Assembly (NCBI GenBank): GCA_963920525.1
Contig: OY986435.1
Span: 261,890,962 to 261,954,961, forward strand
Direction: 5' to 3'
From: Dichetophora obliterata
Lineage: Eukaryota > Arthropoda > Insecta > Diptera > Sciomyzidae
Length of the DNA stretch: 64,000 nt
Both the position numbers and the translations under genes were made by a program. This document shows, one piece after another, positions 30,560 to 41,949 of the stretch (position 1 is the first letter of the stretch; every line of letters begins with the position of its first letter). The notes below the pieces were generated by a model, which had not been told where the DNA came from, searched no databases, and saw only the letters and a list, made by a program, of their open reading frames with translations.

Positions 30560-32450
30560 ACAGAATGCTTCAGGTCCTATAAGAGTTCGAGACGCTTCTC
30601 TTTTGGCACGGCAGTCCGCCCTTTCGTTGCCCTCGAATCCTTCGTGACCTGGAACCCACCATAATTCTATTTTGTTGCTGTGTCCCAGCGTATTTAATAG
30701 TGCTACACAGTTGGAGACTAGTCTTGATTCAAGTTCCTAAGCTTGAAGGGCTTTTAAAGCCGCTTGACTATCTGAAAGTATGTAGATGTGAACCCACTTT
30801 GATTTCCTGCGGAGACATTCTCTGACACAAGCTTCAATGGCATGTAAATAACTCCGCCTGTAATATTGTCGGCGTGTATCCCATTGGAAAAGCTTTTTGG
30901 AACTTGAGATCATATATCCCCGTTACTCCATTTTCGAGTTTTGACCCATCAGTGGACCAAATCTGTGAGCCAGGACCAACTGCGAAGCTATCATTACTCC
31001 ATAGTTGTCTATTGGGTATAACGACCTTGTAGCATTTTGTGAAGTTTACCTTCGGCAGCATCCTGTCGGGATTTTTAAAAAGGGGTCATTTTCGAAGGTT
31101 TTTAGTATCTTCATGTGAGCCGTAAAATTTTCTACCTTGTAATCACCGATTTCCTCCATTCTTAGTGCACTTAGGCATGCTTCTTTTTCAATAATGATCG
31201 TTAAACGGGGTAGCCCTATTATTAAATTCAGAGCTTCAGATGGGCACGTTCTCATTGCCCCAGTGATACTAATGCACGCCATTCTTTGCAGCTTTGTCAG
31301 TTGGTTAGCTGTTGTGCGCTGTTGGACCTTGGGCCACCATGCAAGTGCTGCATATATAACCATAGGTCTCACAATTGTTGTAAACGTCCAATAAATCATT
31401 TTCGGCTTGAGAACCCACATTTTGCCATGGAGGCGTTGACAGGCAAAAAGGGCACGTGGTGTTGCCCTGCCTGTAATTGAATCTAAGTGGGTGTTCCAAC
31501 GGAGCTGCTTATCAAAAATCACTCCTAAGTACTTGACCTCATTGGAAAAGTCAATAACTTTTCCATCCAGGGTTGGTCTTACCAGATTTAGGCTCTTTTT
31601 CTTGGAGAGGGGTACCAGAATTGTTTTGTCAAGATTTATGCTTAAAAGATTTTTCCTTACACCACTTTGAAGTTATTCTGAGGGAACTTGCATTCTGTCC
31701 GATATCATCGGTTCATGACTGCCCAGACTAGAAATAACCAGATCATCCGCATATCCTCTCGTGTCAAAACCCTGGTTGTTAAGACTTGCGATAAGTTCGT
31801 CCACGACTAGGGTCCACAGAAGAGGTAAAAGTACCCCTCGTTGAGGGCAGCTTCTAGTGGCAGTAATCGTGTTACGAATTCCACCAAGCTTAAACGATAT
31901 GATTCTGTTTTTCAGCATGATTAGAATCCAGTGTATGATTAAGGATGGTATATTTTTAACCAGCATTGCTGTTTTGATCGCATTGTATGACGTCAAAACC
32001 CCCTTGAATGCCAATGAAGGTTTTCGCTGTTTGTTTTGCTTCAAAAGCCTTTTCGATCGTGCCGGTAAGGCTGTGTATGGCGGTGATAGTGGATTTGCCG
32101 GCTTGGTAGGCAAATTGAAACCTGTTCAGAGGGATGCTCTTCAAGCTAGTCTCCCCAATGTTTAGTTCCAATATTTTCTCCCTTGTCTTTAGAAAGAAGG
32201 AACTTAGGCTGATCAGTCTTATACGATGTAGGCAATTGTTCGGGCTTTTTACCCAACTTTGGTATAAAAACGACCTTAACCTTTGTCCATTCGCGAGGAA
32301 TGTGGCCTAACGAAAGGCTGGACTTAAAAATCTGAGTGAGTGGAGGGACAATGGAATCAATGCCTTGCTGTAGTAGGCACGGGAAGATACCATCAGGTCC
32401 CGGAGATTTGTATGGGCTTAATTTAGATATGGCCAAACGTACACTATCGG
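30560..32450 (-). pseudogene. LINE 1 ORF2: reverse transcriptase and RNase H, frameshifted
   Basis: Minus-strand order: SPGPDG finger motif, IPLNRFQFAYQAGKSTITAI, the palm motif degraded to IGIQGGFDVIQCDQ (the catalytic Asp of the TDFxxAFD-type motif is lost), the CPQRGVLLPLLWTLVVDELI region, then GYADDLVISS with both palm aspartates present. Thumb segment EVKYLGVIFDKQLRWNTHLD and a C-terminal stretch QRMACISITGAMRTCPSEAL follow. RNase H starts at QIWSTDGSKLENGVTGIYDL and, in another frame, ends with NKIELWWVPGHEGFEGNERA. At least four frameshifts make it inactive. Confidence 0.87.
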
Positions 32451-32524
32451 ATGTAAAAAGTTTACCTGGAAGTCCTTTTTGACCACCTTATCACTGAATC
32501 AGTACCATCCACCATTATCCCTTT

Positions 32525-34930
32525 CCTTATCATATAACATTGATATCAGAAATACACATTTCGAGCACTCGTACCGCTTTAACTTTTGGAAAACTGATTT
32601 TGTAAAACTATAAATTTTATTCAGTAGAATCGATTTCCAACATCTCTTCGATAATGCTCATGAAAGCGTTGATACTGCAGTTTCTCACTTCTATGTCATA
32701 ATTTTGGACTGCTTCACACATTCTGTCCCCTTCACCAGGCAGAAAAACTTTTCGTCATGTCCTCCCTGGTACAATAAGAAACTACGTGTACTCCGCATCA
32801 AAAGGAACAAACTATGGCGCGCATATTTAATTTCGCACTCTGTGAAACACTATACGAGTCTTATCTAGCTCATATTCAAACTAAATTGCTGTCGGATCCT
32901 AAAAGCTTCTACAAGTTTATAAATATTAAAAGAAAATCTGACAACTACCCATCTACCCTTACTTTTTCGGTCATCTCCTCAGACAACCCGGAAATAATTG
33001 CAAACCTATTTGCAAATTTTTTCAGTCAGTCATACACTAATCATAACGACGAACTAGACTACGAGTATTTTTCTTTGTTAAGGGACTGTCCTCAAACGTC
33101 GCTAACTTCTGTTGATATTACACTAGCTGATGTGTTAGAAAAGATAAATAATCTGAAGGACGATTGTTCTCCAGGACCCGATGGCTTGCCTGTTATTGTT
33201 ATAAAAAAATTCGCGGACGTGTTGGCTCATCCCCTATTGGCTCTTTTTCAACTTTCTATTTCAAATTCCGTTTTTCCTAAGTTGTGGAAGAGCTCATACA
33301 TAATACCTCTGCATAAGAAAGGACCAAGAAATGATTTTTCCAATTATAGACCTATTGCAAAACTTTCATATACTCCAAAAATGTTTGAAAGCATTATTTA
33401 TGACATTATCTTTTTCCATTGCAAATCTATTTTTCCTCCCAGCCAACACGGCTTCCTCAAGGGAAGATCGACTACCACTAACCTTGCAGAATTTGTTTCA
33501 AACGCTCTATGCTCGTTGGAAAGCGGGTACGAAGTTGATGTAGTGTCTACCGACTTTAGTCAAGCGTTCGACAAAATCTCACACACTATTATTCTTCTTA
33601 AGCTTAAATCCTTTGGTTTTCCATCACTCTTTATATCTTGGATTAAATCATATCTCGAAGGACGCCGTTATAATGTCATCTTCAGATTTTCCAATTCAGA
33701 TTCTTTTTCAGCTACCTCTGGTGTCCCACAAGGTAGTCACCTTGGTCCTTTGTTGTTTGTCTTAACAATCTCTGATGTAGATGGCATCATCAAAGAATCC
33801 AATCTCTCTGTGTATGCTGATGATATGAAAATCTATCGGCGCATACAAACTAACGACGATTCTCACTATCTTCAAGAAGATCTAGTTAGTTTTTCCACTT
33901 GGTGTCAAAAAAATCTTCTAGAGCTCAACGTTAGTAAATGCCAAGCTATTACATATTCACGCAAGCGTCTCCAGCTTCCCCCAAGAACATATTACTTACT
34001 CGGCAAGCATTACTTAGGTGTAATATGTGACAAGGAACTTAATTTTAGGTCTCATATTGATAATATCATTAGTAGAGCCAATTCTGCACTGAGTTTTGTG
34101 AAACACTGGTCCAGAGAATTCGCCAACCCTTACGTTACTAAATCTCTCTACCTTACCTTTGTTAGACCCAGCCTCGAATATGCCAGCCAGGTTTGGTCTC
34201 CTTTCTACAATATCCATTCTGTGCGAATCGAAGCCGTTCAACGAAGATTCATTTGGTTCGCACTACGCGGTCTTCCCGGTTCTGACAGTTTCAACTTACC
34301 TCCTTATGCAGACCGCCTGAAGTTGATTAACATGCAATCTCTTGCAAAACGAAGAGAAGTTGCAGATGTACTCTTCATTCATCAACTTGTATGCGGTACC
34401 ATTAACTGCCCTGCACTACTCCAATTAATATCCTTTAATACCAACCCACGTAACCTTAGGTCTATTCCTCTCTTCCACCTCAACTTCCATCGTACCGACT
34501 ATGGTTGCAGTGAACCTGTAACCAGGATGCTTCGTGTAACTAACAATCTGATCAGCGAATTTGATTTTCATCTGAGCAGATCTCGACTCCGAAATGCCCT
34601 TCTAGACTCCAACGCCACTTCTTCTTAACTCCAACGCTATTTTTTCCCCCTCTATAATCTTTTTCTTACAATTAAGATATGATACATATTCCCTGTTAAT
34701 TATTGTAAGTTCCCTTTATTACTTTTCTCCCCGTATTTCCTTTTTGACGTGTTCTTATAATTACGTTTATCCGCCCACCACGAATTGGATATCTTTCGAA
34801 CACTAAAACAAGGAAAGGAGAGAAAAAAAAAATAAATAAACCCTGTTAGAATAAGTTAAGACCCTGTTAGAATAAGATTAGTTCTTAATTAATCAACTTG
34901 TATTAAGCTTAACGAATAAATAAATAAATA
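32525..34930 (+). mobile_element. LINE 2 (Jockey/CR1-like), 5'-truncated, inserted in LINE 1
   Basis: Plus-strand non-LTR element. It begins without an endonuclease, running from about FNFWKTDF (32580) through PPWYNKKLRVLRIKRNKLWR (32764) in one frame, then a frameshift, then the long reverse transcriptase frame. The 3' end is a short (AATA)n tail near 34913-34931. Both flanks are LINE 1 in the opposite orientation. The duplication was not resolved. Confidence 0.85.
32814..34628 (+). CDS. LINE 2 reverse transcriptase, 604-codon open frame
   Basis: Retrotransposon RNA-to-DNA polymerase used in target-primed reverse transcription. The frame is open from 32814, but this ATG is not the native start: the frame upstream (to about 32580) carries the rest of the linker, shifted by one. 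Visible motifs: DDCSPGPDGLPVIVIK (about residue 117); KLWKSSYIIPLHKKGPRNDF with NYRPIAKL; QHGFLKGRSTTTNLAEFVS; catalytic STDFSQAFDKISH with Asp at residue 247; SGVPQGSHLGPLLFVLTIS; and YADDMKIYRR with the Asp pair at 336-337. The thumb carries KHYLGVICDKELNFRSHID. The C-terminus LHRSRLRNAL-type end is intact in outline. There is no RNase H, which fits Jockey/CR1 rather than I or LOA. It is the best preserved transposon frame in the window. Confidence 0.9.
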   Translation: MARIFNFALCETLYESYLAHIQTKLLSDPKSFYKFINIKRKSDNYPSTLTFSVISSDNPEIIANLFANFFSQSYTNHNDELDYEYFSLLRDCPQTSLTSVDITLADVLEKINNLKDDCSPGPDGLPVIVIKKFADVLAHPLLALFQLSISNSVFPKLWKSSYIIPLHKKGPRNDFSNYRPIAKLSYTPKMFESIIYDIIFFHCKSIFPPSQHGFLKGRSTTTNLAEFVSNALCSLESGYEVDVVSTDFSQAFDKISHTIILLKLKSFGFPSLFISWIKSYLEGRRYNVIFRFSNSDSFSATSGVPQGSHLGPLLFVLTISDVDGIIKESNLSVYADDMKIYRRIQTNDDSHYLQEDLVSFSTWCQKNLLELNVSKCQAITYSRKRLQLPPRTYYLLGKHYLGVICDKELNFRSHIDNIISRANSALSFVKHWSREFANPYVTKSLYLTFVRPSLEYASQVWSPFYNIHSVRIEAVQRRFIWFALRGLPGSDSFNLPPYADRLKLINMQSLAKRREVADVLFIHQLVCGTINCPALLQLISFNTNPRNLRSIPLFHLNFHRTDYGCSEPVTRMLRVTNNLISEFDFHLSRSRLRNALLDSNATSS

Positions 34931-35150
34931 GTAAGCTCCAGTGTACCATGGGGTGTCTTCTTCAAATACACATCCCGGGAAGTGCGTCTGAAGTAAAAGA
35001 CGATTAGTTTCATCCGAGTTAACAGTGTGCTGATGCCGTTTGAATGATCTTTGACTAGTGCCTTCTGTAGACGAGTCGCTGCTGGTAGACTATCGATCTT
35101 CTCGCAGTAAGCCCTCCACGTGGCCCTCTTTATGACCATTAGTTAATATT

Positions 35151-35335
35151 TAAGTTTTATATACCAAAATTCATGTTTTTAAGTGTAGAATCAGAAATCA
35201 AAGTGTTTCGGGAACTTTTCGAAAAACGTTGAAAAAGTGGGACGGTCTAATTACATATACCGATTTCTAATAATTACATAAACAAGAAATATATGGAAGA
35301 AACAATTTTGATTTGCTTTGTTTTTGCAAATTTTT
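35151..35335. other. Spacer after LINE 1, nothing recognised
   Basis: Short AT-rich stretch with no recognised features. Confidence 0.35.
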
Positions 35336-35339
35336 TATG

Positions 35340-36062
35340 CATAGAAACAGAGAAAACTATGTGCTACACTTCAGCCACTTCAAAATTTTGTAAAAACACA
35401 TCAAAATTTGCTATTCCAGTTTATAATAACTTAGCAAAATTTTGCTTGAATTGCTAATCAATCAATCAAAATTATGCTAGATTAAATAAGTTATTAAAAA
35501 CTGCAAAAGCAAATTTCTACTTAATTCAAGCAAATATTTGCTAAGTTATTATAATTTGGAATAGCAAATTTTGATTAGTTTTTGCTGAACTAGCATATTT
35601 TTTAAGTGAAATAATTATTAGCATTATATTAAATTGAAAAATTACCACTATCCGGAGACTTGAACCTCAGCCGCGTGAGTGCAAGTGCATGGGCTTATCC
35701 ATTCGACCACCGCAGTTGTTAACCAATTGTCGCCTAATTTTCTTCATTAAGAATAAACGTGTGCTCGTGTGTTTAGAAGAAATTTGCTTGAATTTAGTAA
35801 AAATCTGCTATTTGAGCTTATAATAACTAAGCAAATATTTGCTTGAATTTAATAAAAATTTGCTATTTGAGCTTATAATAACTTAGCAAATATTTGCTAA
35901 GGATTGAACTTAATATAATATTTTGCTTTTTCCTAAATACATGAGGAGTGATTTGAATTTAGCAATCTTTTTCTAAAATCACACCGTGATTAAGCAAAGT
36001 TTTGCTGATTTGCTGTTAAGCAAAACATTTGCTTGATTCAAGCAAAATAATTATCTCCGTGC
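35340..36062. mobile_element. Palindrome-rich element (AGCAAATATTTGCT motifs)
   Basis: Repeated AGCAAATATTTGCTAAG, GCTATTTGAGCTTATAATAA and CAAGCAAAATTTTGC strings occur in both orientations around a centre near 35690. Outer limits are near CACAGAGAAAAC (left) and TTATCTCCGTGC (right). The centre contains a tRNA-like segment. Probably a foldback element. Confidence 0.55.
35645..35716 (-). repeat. tRNA-like segment inside the palindrome-rich element
   Basis: On the minus strand, TGGTCGAATGG (35699-35709) resembles an A box and GGTTCAAGTCTC (35655-35666) resembles a B box, at tRNA spacing. The acceptor stem does not pair, so a working tRNA gene is unlikely. Confidence 0.4.
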
Positions 36063-36790
36063 AGCAATAATAAATTGTAAATAAATAATTTTTTTAAAAG
36101 TATGAGTAAAATTATTTTATTTTTTATTTATTACATATTTTTTGAGAACTGTACACACAAATTTATGATATACAAAAAAAAAAAAAAGAAGACCATATTT
36201 TTATAATACAAGCTTATAAATCTAGAAAATGAAAATCTTAGTCTCTTAATTTAATACTAACAAAAATGTTGGTTTTGACCATGATGAAATTCTTAAATAT
36301 GTTTATTATACTAAAAAATAATAATAAAAATAAACAAATACAATTGTAATACGTGAGTTACTGTGAAATAAAAAACTCGATCAAGTTGGAAGTTAATGCA
36401 ACATAAGCTTAAAGACATTATATATAGTACAAGAGGTTCAATAAAAACCAATAATAAAATTAATAATTTATATTTAAGGCCATGCGTTAAAATTTTATTT
36501 AATATTTTTTTGTAAGAATTTTCCTGATGGAAATGGACACACGGCTATTTTTTTCTCAACAGCCGTGTTGAGTATCATAAGAATTTGATTATCGTTGTTC
36601 GTAAAACCTTGGACTAATTTTAGCATGGCCATTGACCGAATCACGGTAAATAAATATTTTGACTTTTTTTGCTTTGTTCTTAATTATGTACTATACTAGA
36701 TGTGTATAATAAAGAAAAGAAACAATCAAAAATATATACGGGCAATATTGATCATCGCTATCTACTACGCTAACAGTACAGGTCATAATC
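36063..36790. other. 3' flank / probable 3' UTR of Pox meso
   Basis: AT-rich sequence downstream of the Pox meso stop (minus strand). Several TTTATT words, that is AATAAA on the minus strand, occur (for example near 36119 and 36300), so the cleavage site is not assigned. No other gene was seen. Confidence 0.45.
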
Positions 36791-37863
36791 TCATAAGCCT
36801 GTAGCACCTGCAGTCATCATGCCACCATGATGATGATGATGCATGCCGCCATTTTGGAAATACATATAATAGTTGTAAGGTTGTTGCGAAGCAGCAGCAG
36901 CAGCAACGGCTACTTGTGTTGCCGTTGATGCGGTGGTGGTTGCACCTTCACAGTCCAACAACTGTTGACCGCCACCGCCCACCGGTGAGGGCGTCATCGG
37001 CAGTGCAGATGCAAGTGAACCTACGCCAGCGCCCACCTGACAGCTGGCACGCAAAGCGACGGCTTGATGATGAGCCAGTATATCGGTTACCGAGTGTGAT
37101 GATGGCCAGCAGTGGGCTGCTGCTGCAGCAGCCGCAGCAGTACGCAACTGATGCTGTGTCTGCGTTGCTTGCGGTGGTGAAGGACTGCCACAGGACACGG
37201 CGGATTTCATGCTGTATGCGCTATAAGGTTGATAGATTGAATTGTAGAGGTGTGGATGAGCATGTGCGGCTGCGGCAGCCGCATGCGTGTGATGTACAGC
37301 ACTTGCTGCAACTGCTGCCGCTGATACTGAATGATGAACGTGCTGCTGATGAAGATTGTGATGCGAATGCGAGTGAGGATGATGATGATGATGGTGTGGA
37401 GAGACGTTGTTGTTGCTGGCGGAACTTACAACGGAGCCATGGTGATGATGATGACCAATAGTGCCAAGCTTGTTGCGTAATATGCGGGAGATGGAACTTA
37501 CGCTGGGCACATTTGTCTTGTCACAAATTGCCTCGCTAAGCAGTCGATCGCGTATCTCCCAAGCAAAGATTCCTGGATCGCGTTGCTTTAGCTCACGTAT
37601 ATAGTTGACTACCTTAGGTGTGGTAACGCGTGGCTTGGAGCCACCGATGGCACCAGGCAGTATCGAACCAGTCTCATGATAGCGTGCCAGTATCTTAGAA
37701 ACACAGCCATGACTAACGCGCAGCTGACGCGATATGTCGCAAGGACGTATGCCCAGACGAGCCAATTCTACAATACGCAGGCGCGTTGCATTCGGCAATG
37801 GTCGACCATTCACAAACACTCCGCCCAGTTGATTCACTTCGCCATATTGTGGACACTGATTCT
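36791..37863 (-). CDS. Poxm: Pox meso, main coding exon (Pax1/9-class transcription factor)
   Basis: Encodes the last 356 residues of a paired-domain transcription factor of mesoderm and muscle development. The acceptor CTTGCAG|AG (exon starts at 37863, phase 1) precedes [19 protein letters not shown]. The paired domain follows complete: PAI part to about residue 68 ([42 protein letters not shown]) and RED part to about residue 133 ([20 protein letters not shown]). There is no homeodomain. HSVTDILA, about residue 256, is the Groucho-binding octapeptide, as expected for Pax1/9. The tail is rich in His runs and Ala runs ([19 protein letters not shown]) and ends MMTAGATGL. The frame often shown as starting at MNQLGG uses a GTG that is Val within the domain. 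The frame is intact; the upstream exon with the initiator ATG was not found. Confidence 0.95.
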
Positions 37864-38068
37864 CTGCAAGAGAAGAGAAGAAAACAAAGGAGAGGAGTTA
37901 GCTATGCTTCAGTCAATGTTATTTTTTTAATTAGTTGTTTAATCAACTACTTGTTTCACAATTACTTAATAGACTGTAGTGTTCTAATTACAGACATACA
38001 AAAGCACACACACTCACACACAATCAAAAACATATTATAAAAAAATATACTTTAATTTACTTTATATA
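37864..38068 (-). other. Start of the large Pox meso intron
   Basis: A pyrimidine-rich tract on the minus strand precedes the acceptor. Beyond it the piggyBac insertion starts at 38073. No exon with a matching phase-1 donor was recognised up to 64000, so the intron is at least partly rebuilt by transposons. Confidence 0.55.
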
Positions 38069-38472
38069 TTAACCCATTACCGCCCTCTGTCCCCATATGA
38101 GGCCACCTGTTTAAAGAGAGACAACTATAAGTAACATCGTTGTTTCTCATTGTAAATACACATATGACTGCTGCACGCAGGTTCAAAAGCTAAACAAGTG
38201 TTATTTTGAGTGTTTTGTTATCTCGATATCGATTCGGTTGTGTTTGGTAAAAAAGTTTCACTGTTTTTAATTATACCAAGTGATTCAAAGTTAGTAATTC
38301 TTGATGTATAATATCTCGATTGCGTGTAGACAAGCGTACTATATTTGAAATAAACAAAAAGTGAAAAATTTGACTACAAGGTAAGGTTTTATAGGACTGT
38401 CCCCAGTTGGGGATAATGGGCTGATCAGTAATATTTTTTTTATTATTAACCAGGTTCTTTAACGTCTGAAGT

Positions 38473-39600
38473 ATGACACATCGGAATATTGTTAAAAGCC
38501 ACAATAACTTTTTGCAACTAGAGGAGGCCGTTAATTACATAATGGAGAACGATGACGTTGATGCTAACTATGATATGTTAGTCGTGCCTCCAAACCTTGC
38601 TGTTGTAAGTGACGAGGATGAAGGAAATGAAGATGATTTGATAGATGAAACTATGCCGAATGATGTGCCGGGAACTATTGAAGTTGTTTCAAGACCACAG
38701 GATGAGAGTTATTGTTGTATTATATAAATCGGATTGGGATGATAGTGACGATGAGCCACTGTCTAGATATATAAAACACAAAAAAGTCGATCAAAGTGAT
38801 TTTGGAGTTCCCAAATGGAGATAAATTTTTCCAACCTATAGCACAACTTATAATTCCAGTGGTGCAGTTAGGAGTAGAATTGATGATTTTAGAAAAGATA
38901 TGAATGTGCATACACTTGTGGTTTTGTTTGAAAAAATTATTGATAACGATATTCTTGATTTGATAATCAAAAACAGTGTCTTATACGCCAATTAAAACAA
39001 CAGACATAACTTCAATCTTGACCGGGAAGAGTTAAAAGGTTTTCTGGGCATTTTATTGTTCCTACAGATCGAGCATATTGGAGTTTCAATGAAGACCTTG
39101 GGGTCCCTTTGGTCGCAAGTACAATGAGACGAAATAGATTTTTTGAAATAAAGAAAAACTTGCATTTCGCCGATAACAGCAAAATCATAAGTTCGACTGA
39201 TAAAAAGTTCAAAATGAGACCTCTTTGCAATCTAATTGAAAGAAATTCATGTCAATGGGGTGTTCTCCACGAAAACTTGTCAGTAGACGAATCCATGATA
39301 AAATATTTTGGGCGCCATTCTGCGAAGCATTTTATTATGGGAAAGCCATTGCGGTTTGGTTATAAGAACTGGACAGCAACAAGTTCAGATGGATACTGCT
39401 ATACTTTTTAAGTTTATTGTGGTAAAACTACAAAAGTAACCACTGACCCTTTAGGCAAACAAGTTGTTAAATCTCTGCTTGCAAAAACGCCTATAGTTCC
39501 AAAGGAACACATCGTATATTTTGACAACTTCTTTACAAACTAACATTTGTTGTGTGAATTGAAACGTTTGGGATATAGAGTCACAACAAAACAAAAAAAG
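38473..39600 (+). pseudogene. piggyBac transposase, N-terminal and central part
   Basis: Starts MTHRNIVKSHNNFLQLEEAV with an acidic leader (SDEDEGNEDDLIDE), then shifts frame to WDDSDDEPLSRYI and NVHTLVVLFEKIIDNDILDL. After a further shift it reads ASTMRRNRFFEIKKNLHFAD and LSVDESMIKYFGRHSAKHF, where the Asp of VDES is the first catalytic residue. A stop at 39409-39411 precedes GKTTKVTTDPLGKQVVKSLL and HIVYFDNFFTN, with the second catalytic Asp. The fragment breaks off near LKRLGYRVTTKQ, where inserted DNA begins. Inactive: several frameshifts and stops. Confidence 0.88.
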
Positions 39601-39785
39601 ACACAGTTTCGATAGTATCATATTTAAGTATAGACGTAGAATTCCTTTTTATACAGTAATAGAGAAAAATTCTGGTGTTTTTTTTATTTATATTTTTCAA
39701 AACTATTTTAAAGTATTTCGTCTTCTAAATAAAAATTATACAAAAACAAATTTGTTGCTTATTTAGAACTTTGCTTACTATGTCT

Positions 39786-40050
39786 CGCTTTTCACTCGTC
39801 ACACACGAAAATTCTCGAGCTTGCGGCGAAAGCTATTATTGCTCCGAGAGCAATAATTCTCTTGCTCTGGTAGCAAGATCTCTTTGCCCCGCTTTTCACT
39901 CGGCAATAATTGCCTTTGCCGCAAGCAGTTTGTGGATTATTCGCCCGCATGAGGGGGTTTACGAAAGTCCCCTTTAAGCCCGAGTAGTCCACAAACTACT
40001 TGCGGCGAAAGCAATTATTGCTCATAGAATTGCCGAGTGAATTGCCTTTT
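39786..40050. repeat. Hairpin sequence inside the piggyBac
   Basis: GCCGCAAGCAGTTTGTGGA (about 39916) is mirrored by TCCACAAACTACTTGCGGC (about 39988). CTTGCGGCGAAAGCTATTAT (about 39820) recurs directly as CTTGCGGCGAAAGCAATTAT (about 39998). Paired open frames on both strands here are symmetry artefacts. Confidence 0.6.
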
Positions 40051-40189
40051 GCAGTGCATGCAGAACCAAAACAACAATATCAGCAGCTAGTAGCAACGTT
40101 GCCAGTTATGTTGGAAAAATCCATTCATGGTAATTTTTAATTGCCCTTAGGAATTTTTGTTTCTAGGAATTCCTATTAAATTTTTTAAT

Positions 40190-40545
40190 TCAGCGTGGTA
40201 TTTTTTAGTTGGCGTGGAAATTCAGCGGGGTATTATTTAAATTTCCGTGGGAGTATGGTAATATTCTTCTTAAATTTTTTTTTCTTTTTTAGTAAGCAAA
40301 GTTCTTTGTGGTATTTCTAGATGTTTTTTAAATTGTTTGTGCAAATGGGACTTATTGTGGTATTTTTTAATGCGAATGAGATTTTTGTGGCAATTTTAAA
40401 TGCATATGGAATTTGTGGTGGTATTTTTACAACGCGTGATATTTTTGTGGTAATTTTTAATGATCGTGGAATTTTTTTGATATTTTTTTATTGCGGTAGA
40501 AACTTTTTTGTTTATTTTTACCATGGTAATTTTTGTTGTATTTAA
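40190..40545 (+). repeat. Degenerate tandem repeat (GTGGTATTTTTAATG type, about 40-45 bp)
   Basis: Units such as TTTTTGTGGCAATTTTAAAT, TTGTGGTGGTATTTTTACAA and TTTTTGTGGTAATTTTTAAT follow one another. This strand-biased G/T-rich tract keeps a 74-codon frame open by composition only. Confidence 0.6.
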
Positions 40546-41039
40546 TTTATGTTACTGCGAAAAAAGTAACTTTTTGTCGGAATGGTTTTAAATTTTAACT
40601 GGCAACCTTAACTAGTAATAGTACATTTTTTTGTAGCCACATACTGGCTCTCTAGCTACATGCATCTGTATTCTCTATTGCATTACAACTCAACAAGCCA
40701 TGAATGTTACTGTGCCAGCTAAACGGTACTTAAAAAGGCAGCGTCTGATTTGCTGGTATGAAAACGACATGTTTTTGTATCTTTAAACCGTTGTCTATAT
40801 AATCGTAAAGTCCTTTTTTATATTTATCAAGAATCGAATTGAAATTTATGTCATATTCGCTTCATGTGTCGTTTGTTCTTGTCTTTTTTCCCTCTCTTTT
40901 TCACCCGTTCACCAAAAAACGCTGAAATATGCATTGAATCTTGTATTGAAATCAAGGTAGTGCAGTTGAGTTTCCGTTTATTGTTTAGTTTAGTGTTGCA
41001 ACTTAATTAAAACCATTTCAAGAAAAGGTTACAATTGTT

Positions 41040-41470
41040 TAACACCAAATAAAATTTATATACAACTTAAAGTTTTCTACATGACCTTGTTATTTATTAT
41101 GTTGTTTTCTACGATTTAAATACAAATTCTAAATGTTTGATAGTTTAAATCATTCTTGATTTTAAATACAAATTTTAGTTGCTTGATAGTTTAAAATCGT
41201 TTATTAAGCTTTAGGTCAGGTAAGAACAGCTAGTGATTTTTTTTTTTTTCTTTTCATATTGAAAATGTTGCTGTTGTTTCTTTGGAAAAAATTCGTTAGA
41301 ACAATTAATTGTTCTAATCCGATTCTAATTAATCTAAAAAGATTTTAAACTATCAAACAACTAGAATTTGTATTTAAGATCAAGAATGATTTAAACTATC
41401 AATCATTTAGAATTCGTATTTAAAACATAGAAAATCAACATTAATATACAACTTAATAAATGGTACGCTT
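41040..41470. repeat. Inverted repeat pair shared with 22.7 kb
   Basis: TTTAAATACAAATTCTAAAT (41113) followed by GTTTGATAGTTTAAATCATT is mirrored by AATGATTTAAACTATCAA and TAGAATTCGTATTTAAAAC (41380-41430). Together they form an element-like palindrome inserted within the piggyBac. One arm's sequence also occurs at 22705-22795. Confidence 0.6.
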
Positions 41471-41949
41471 GGAAGCACACAATGGAAACACACAATGCAT
41501 AGTTTGCTGACAACGAAACGGTCCGCTTCAGTGCTTTTAAAAGTGCACACCGTTTTCAACCAAACATTTTGGTTATCTGGGAAACGAAATAAAATAAAAA
41601 AAGCACCTGATGTGGATATTTTACATACATATTAATAAAAACAACAACAATAACAAAAGCAGCACAACAACGAACGACGTGATTACGAACCAAACAAGCA
41701 AAAACAACAACCTTAAAAACAGAAAAAGCAGCTACTGCAGCTAAGCAGCTTGTGCATTTCTCATACGAATATATGACTTTTTCATCTTCTTAGATTTTGC
41801 TATTTTATTAGATATTCGTTTTATTCCCACTAAAACTGATATTTTGGCATTTTTTTTTCTTTGTACGATGAATATTAAAGGCTGTTGGTATACCCCAAAG
41901 TGTCAAATATCACTTTGAAAAAATATGTGAAAATGACCCCCATACAAAC

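Larger units (their letters stand above)
30490..35150 (-). mobile_element. LINE 1 (I/LOA/R1-like, with RNase H), split by LINE 2
   Basis: Non-LTR retrotransposon on the minus strand, interrupted between about 32525 and 34925 by a plus-strand LINE. The upstream part (34925-35150) reads VIKRATWRAYCEKIDSLPAA, then in a shifted frame SDETNRLLLQTHFPGCVFEE. After the insertion comes SKLSPYKSPGPDGIFPCLLQ and the rest of the reverse transcriptase, then RNase H. The endonuclease is absent from the window copy. The order of segments across the insertion is collinear with known elements. Confidence 0.85.

Noticed and set aside
30490..35150. LTR retrotransposon
   Set aside because: No gag-pol order, integrase or long terminal repeats were seen; the reverse transcriptases are of the non-LTR type with YADD and linker motifs of LINEs.
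36916..37461. 181-codon plus-strand frame opposite Pox meso
   Set aside because: Antisense shadow of the His/Ala-rich Pox meso tail; repetitive codons keep the opposite strand open. No family resemblance.
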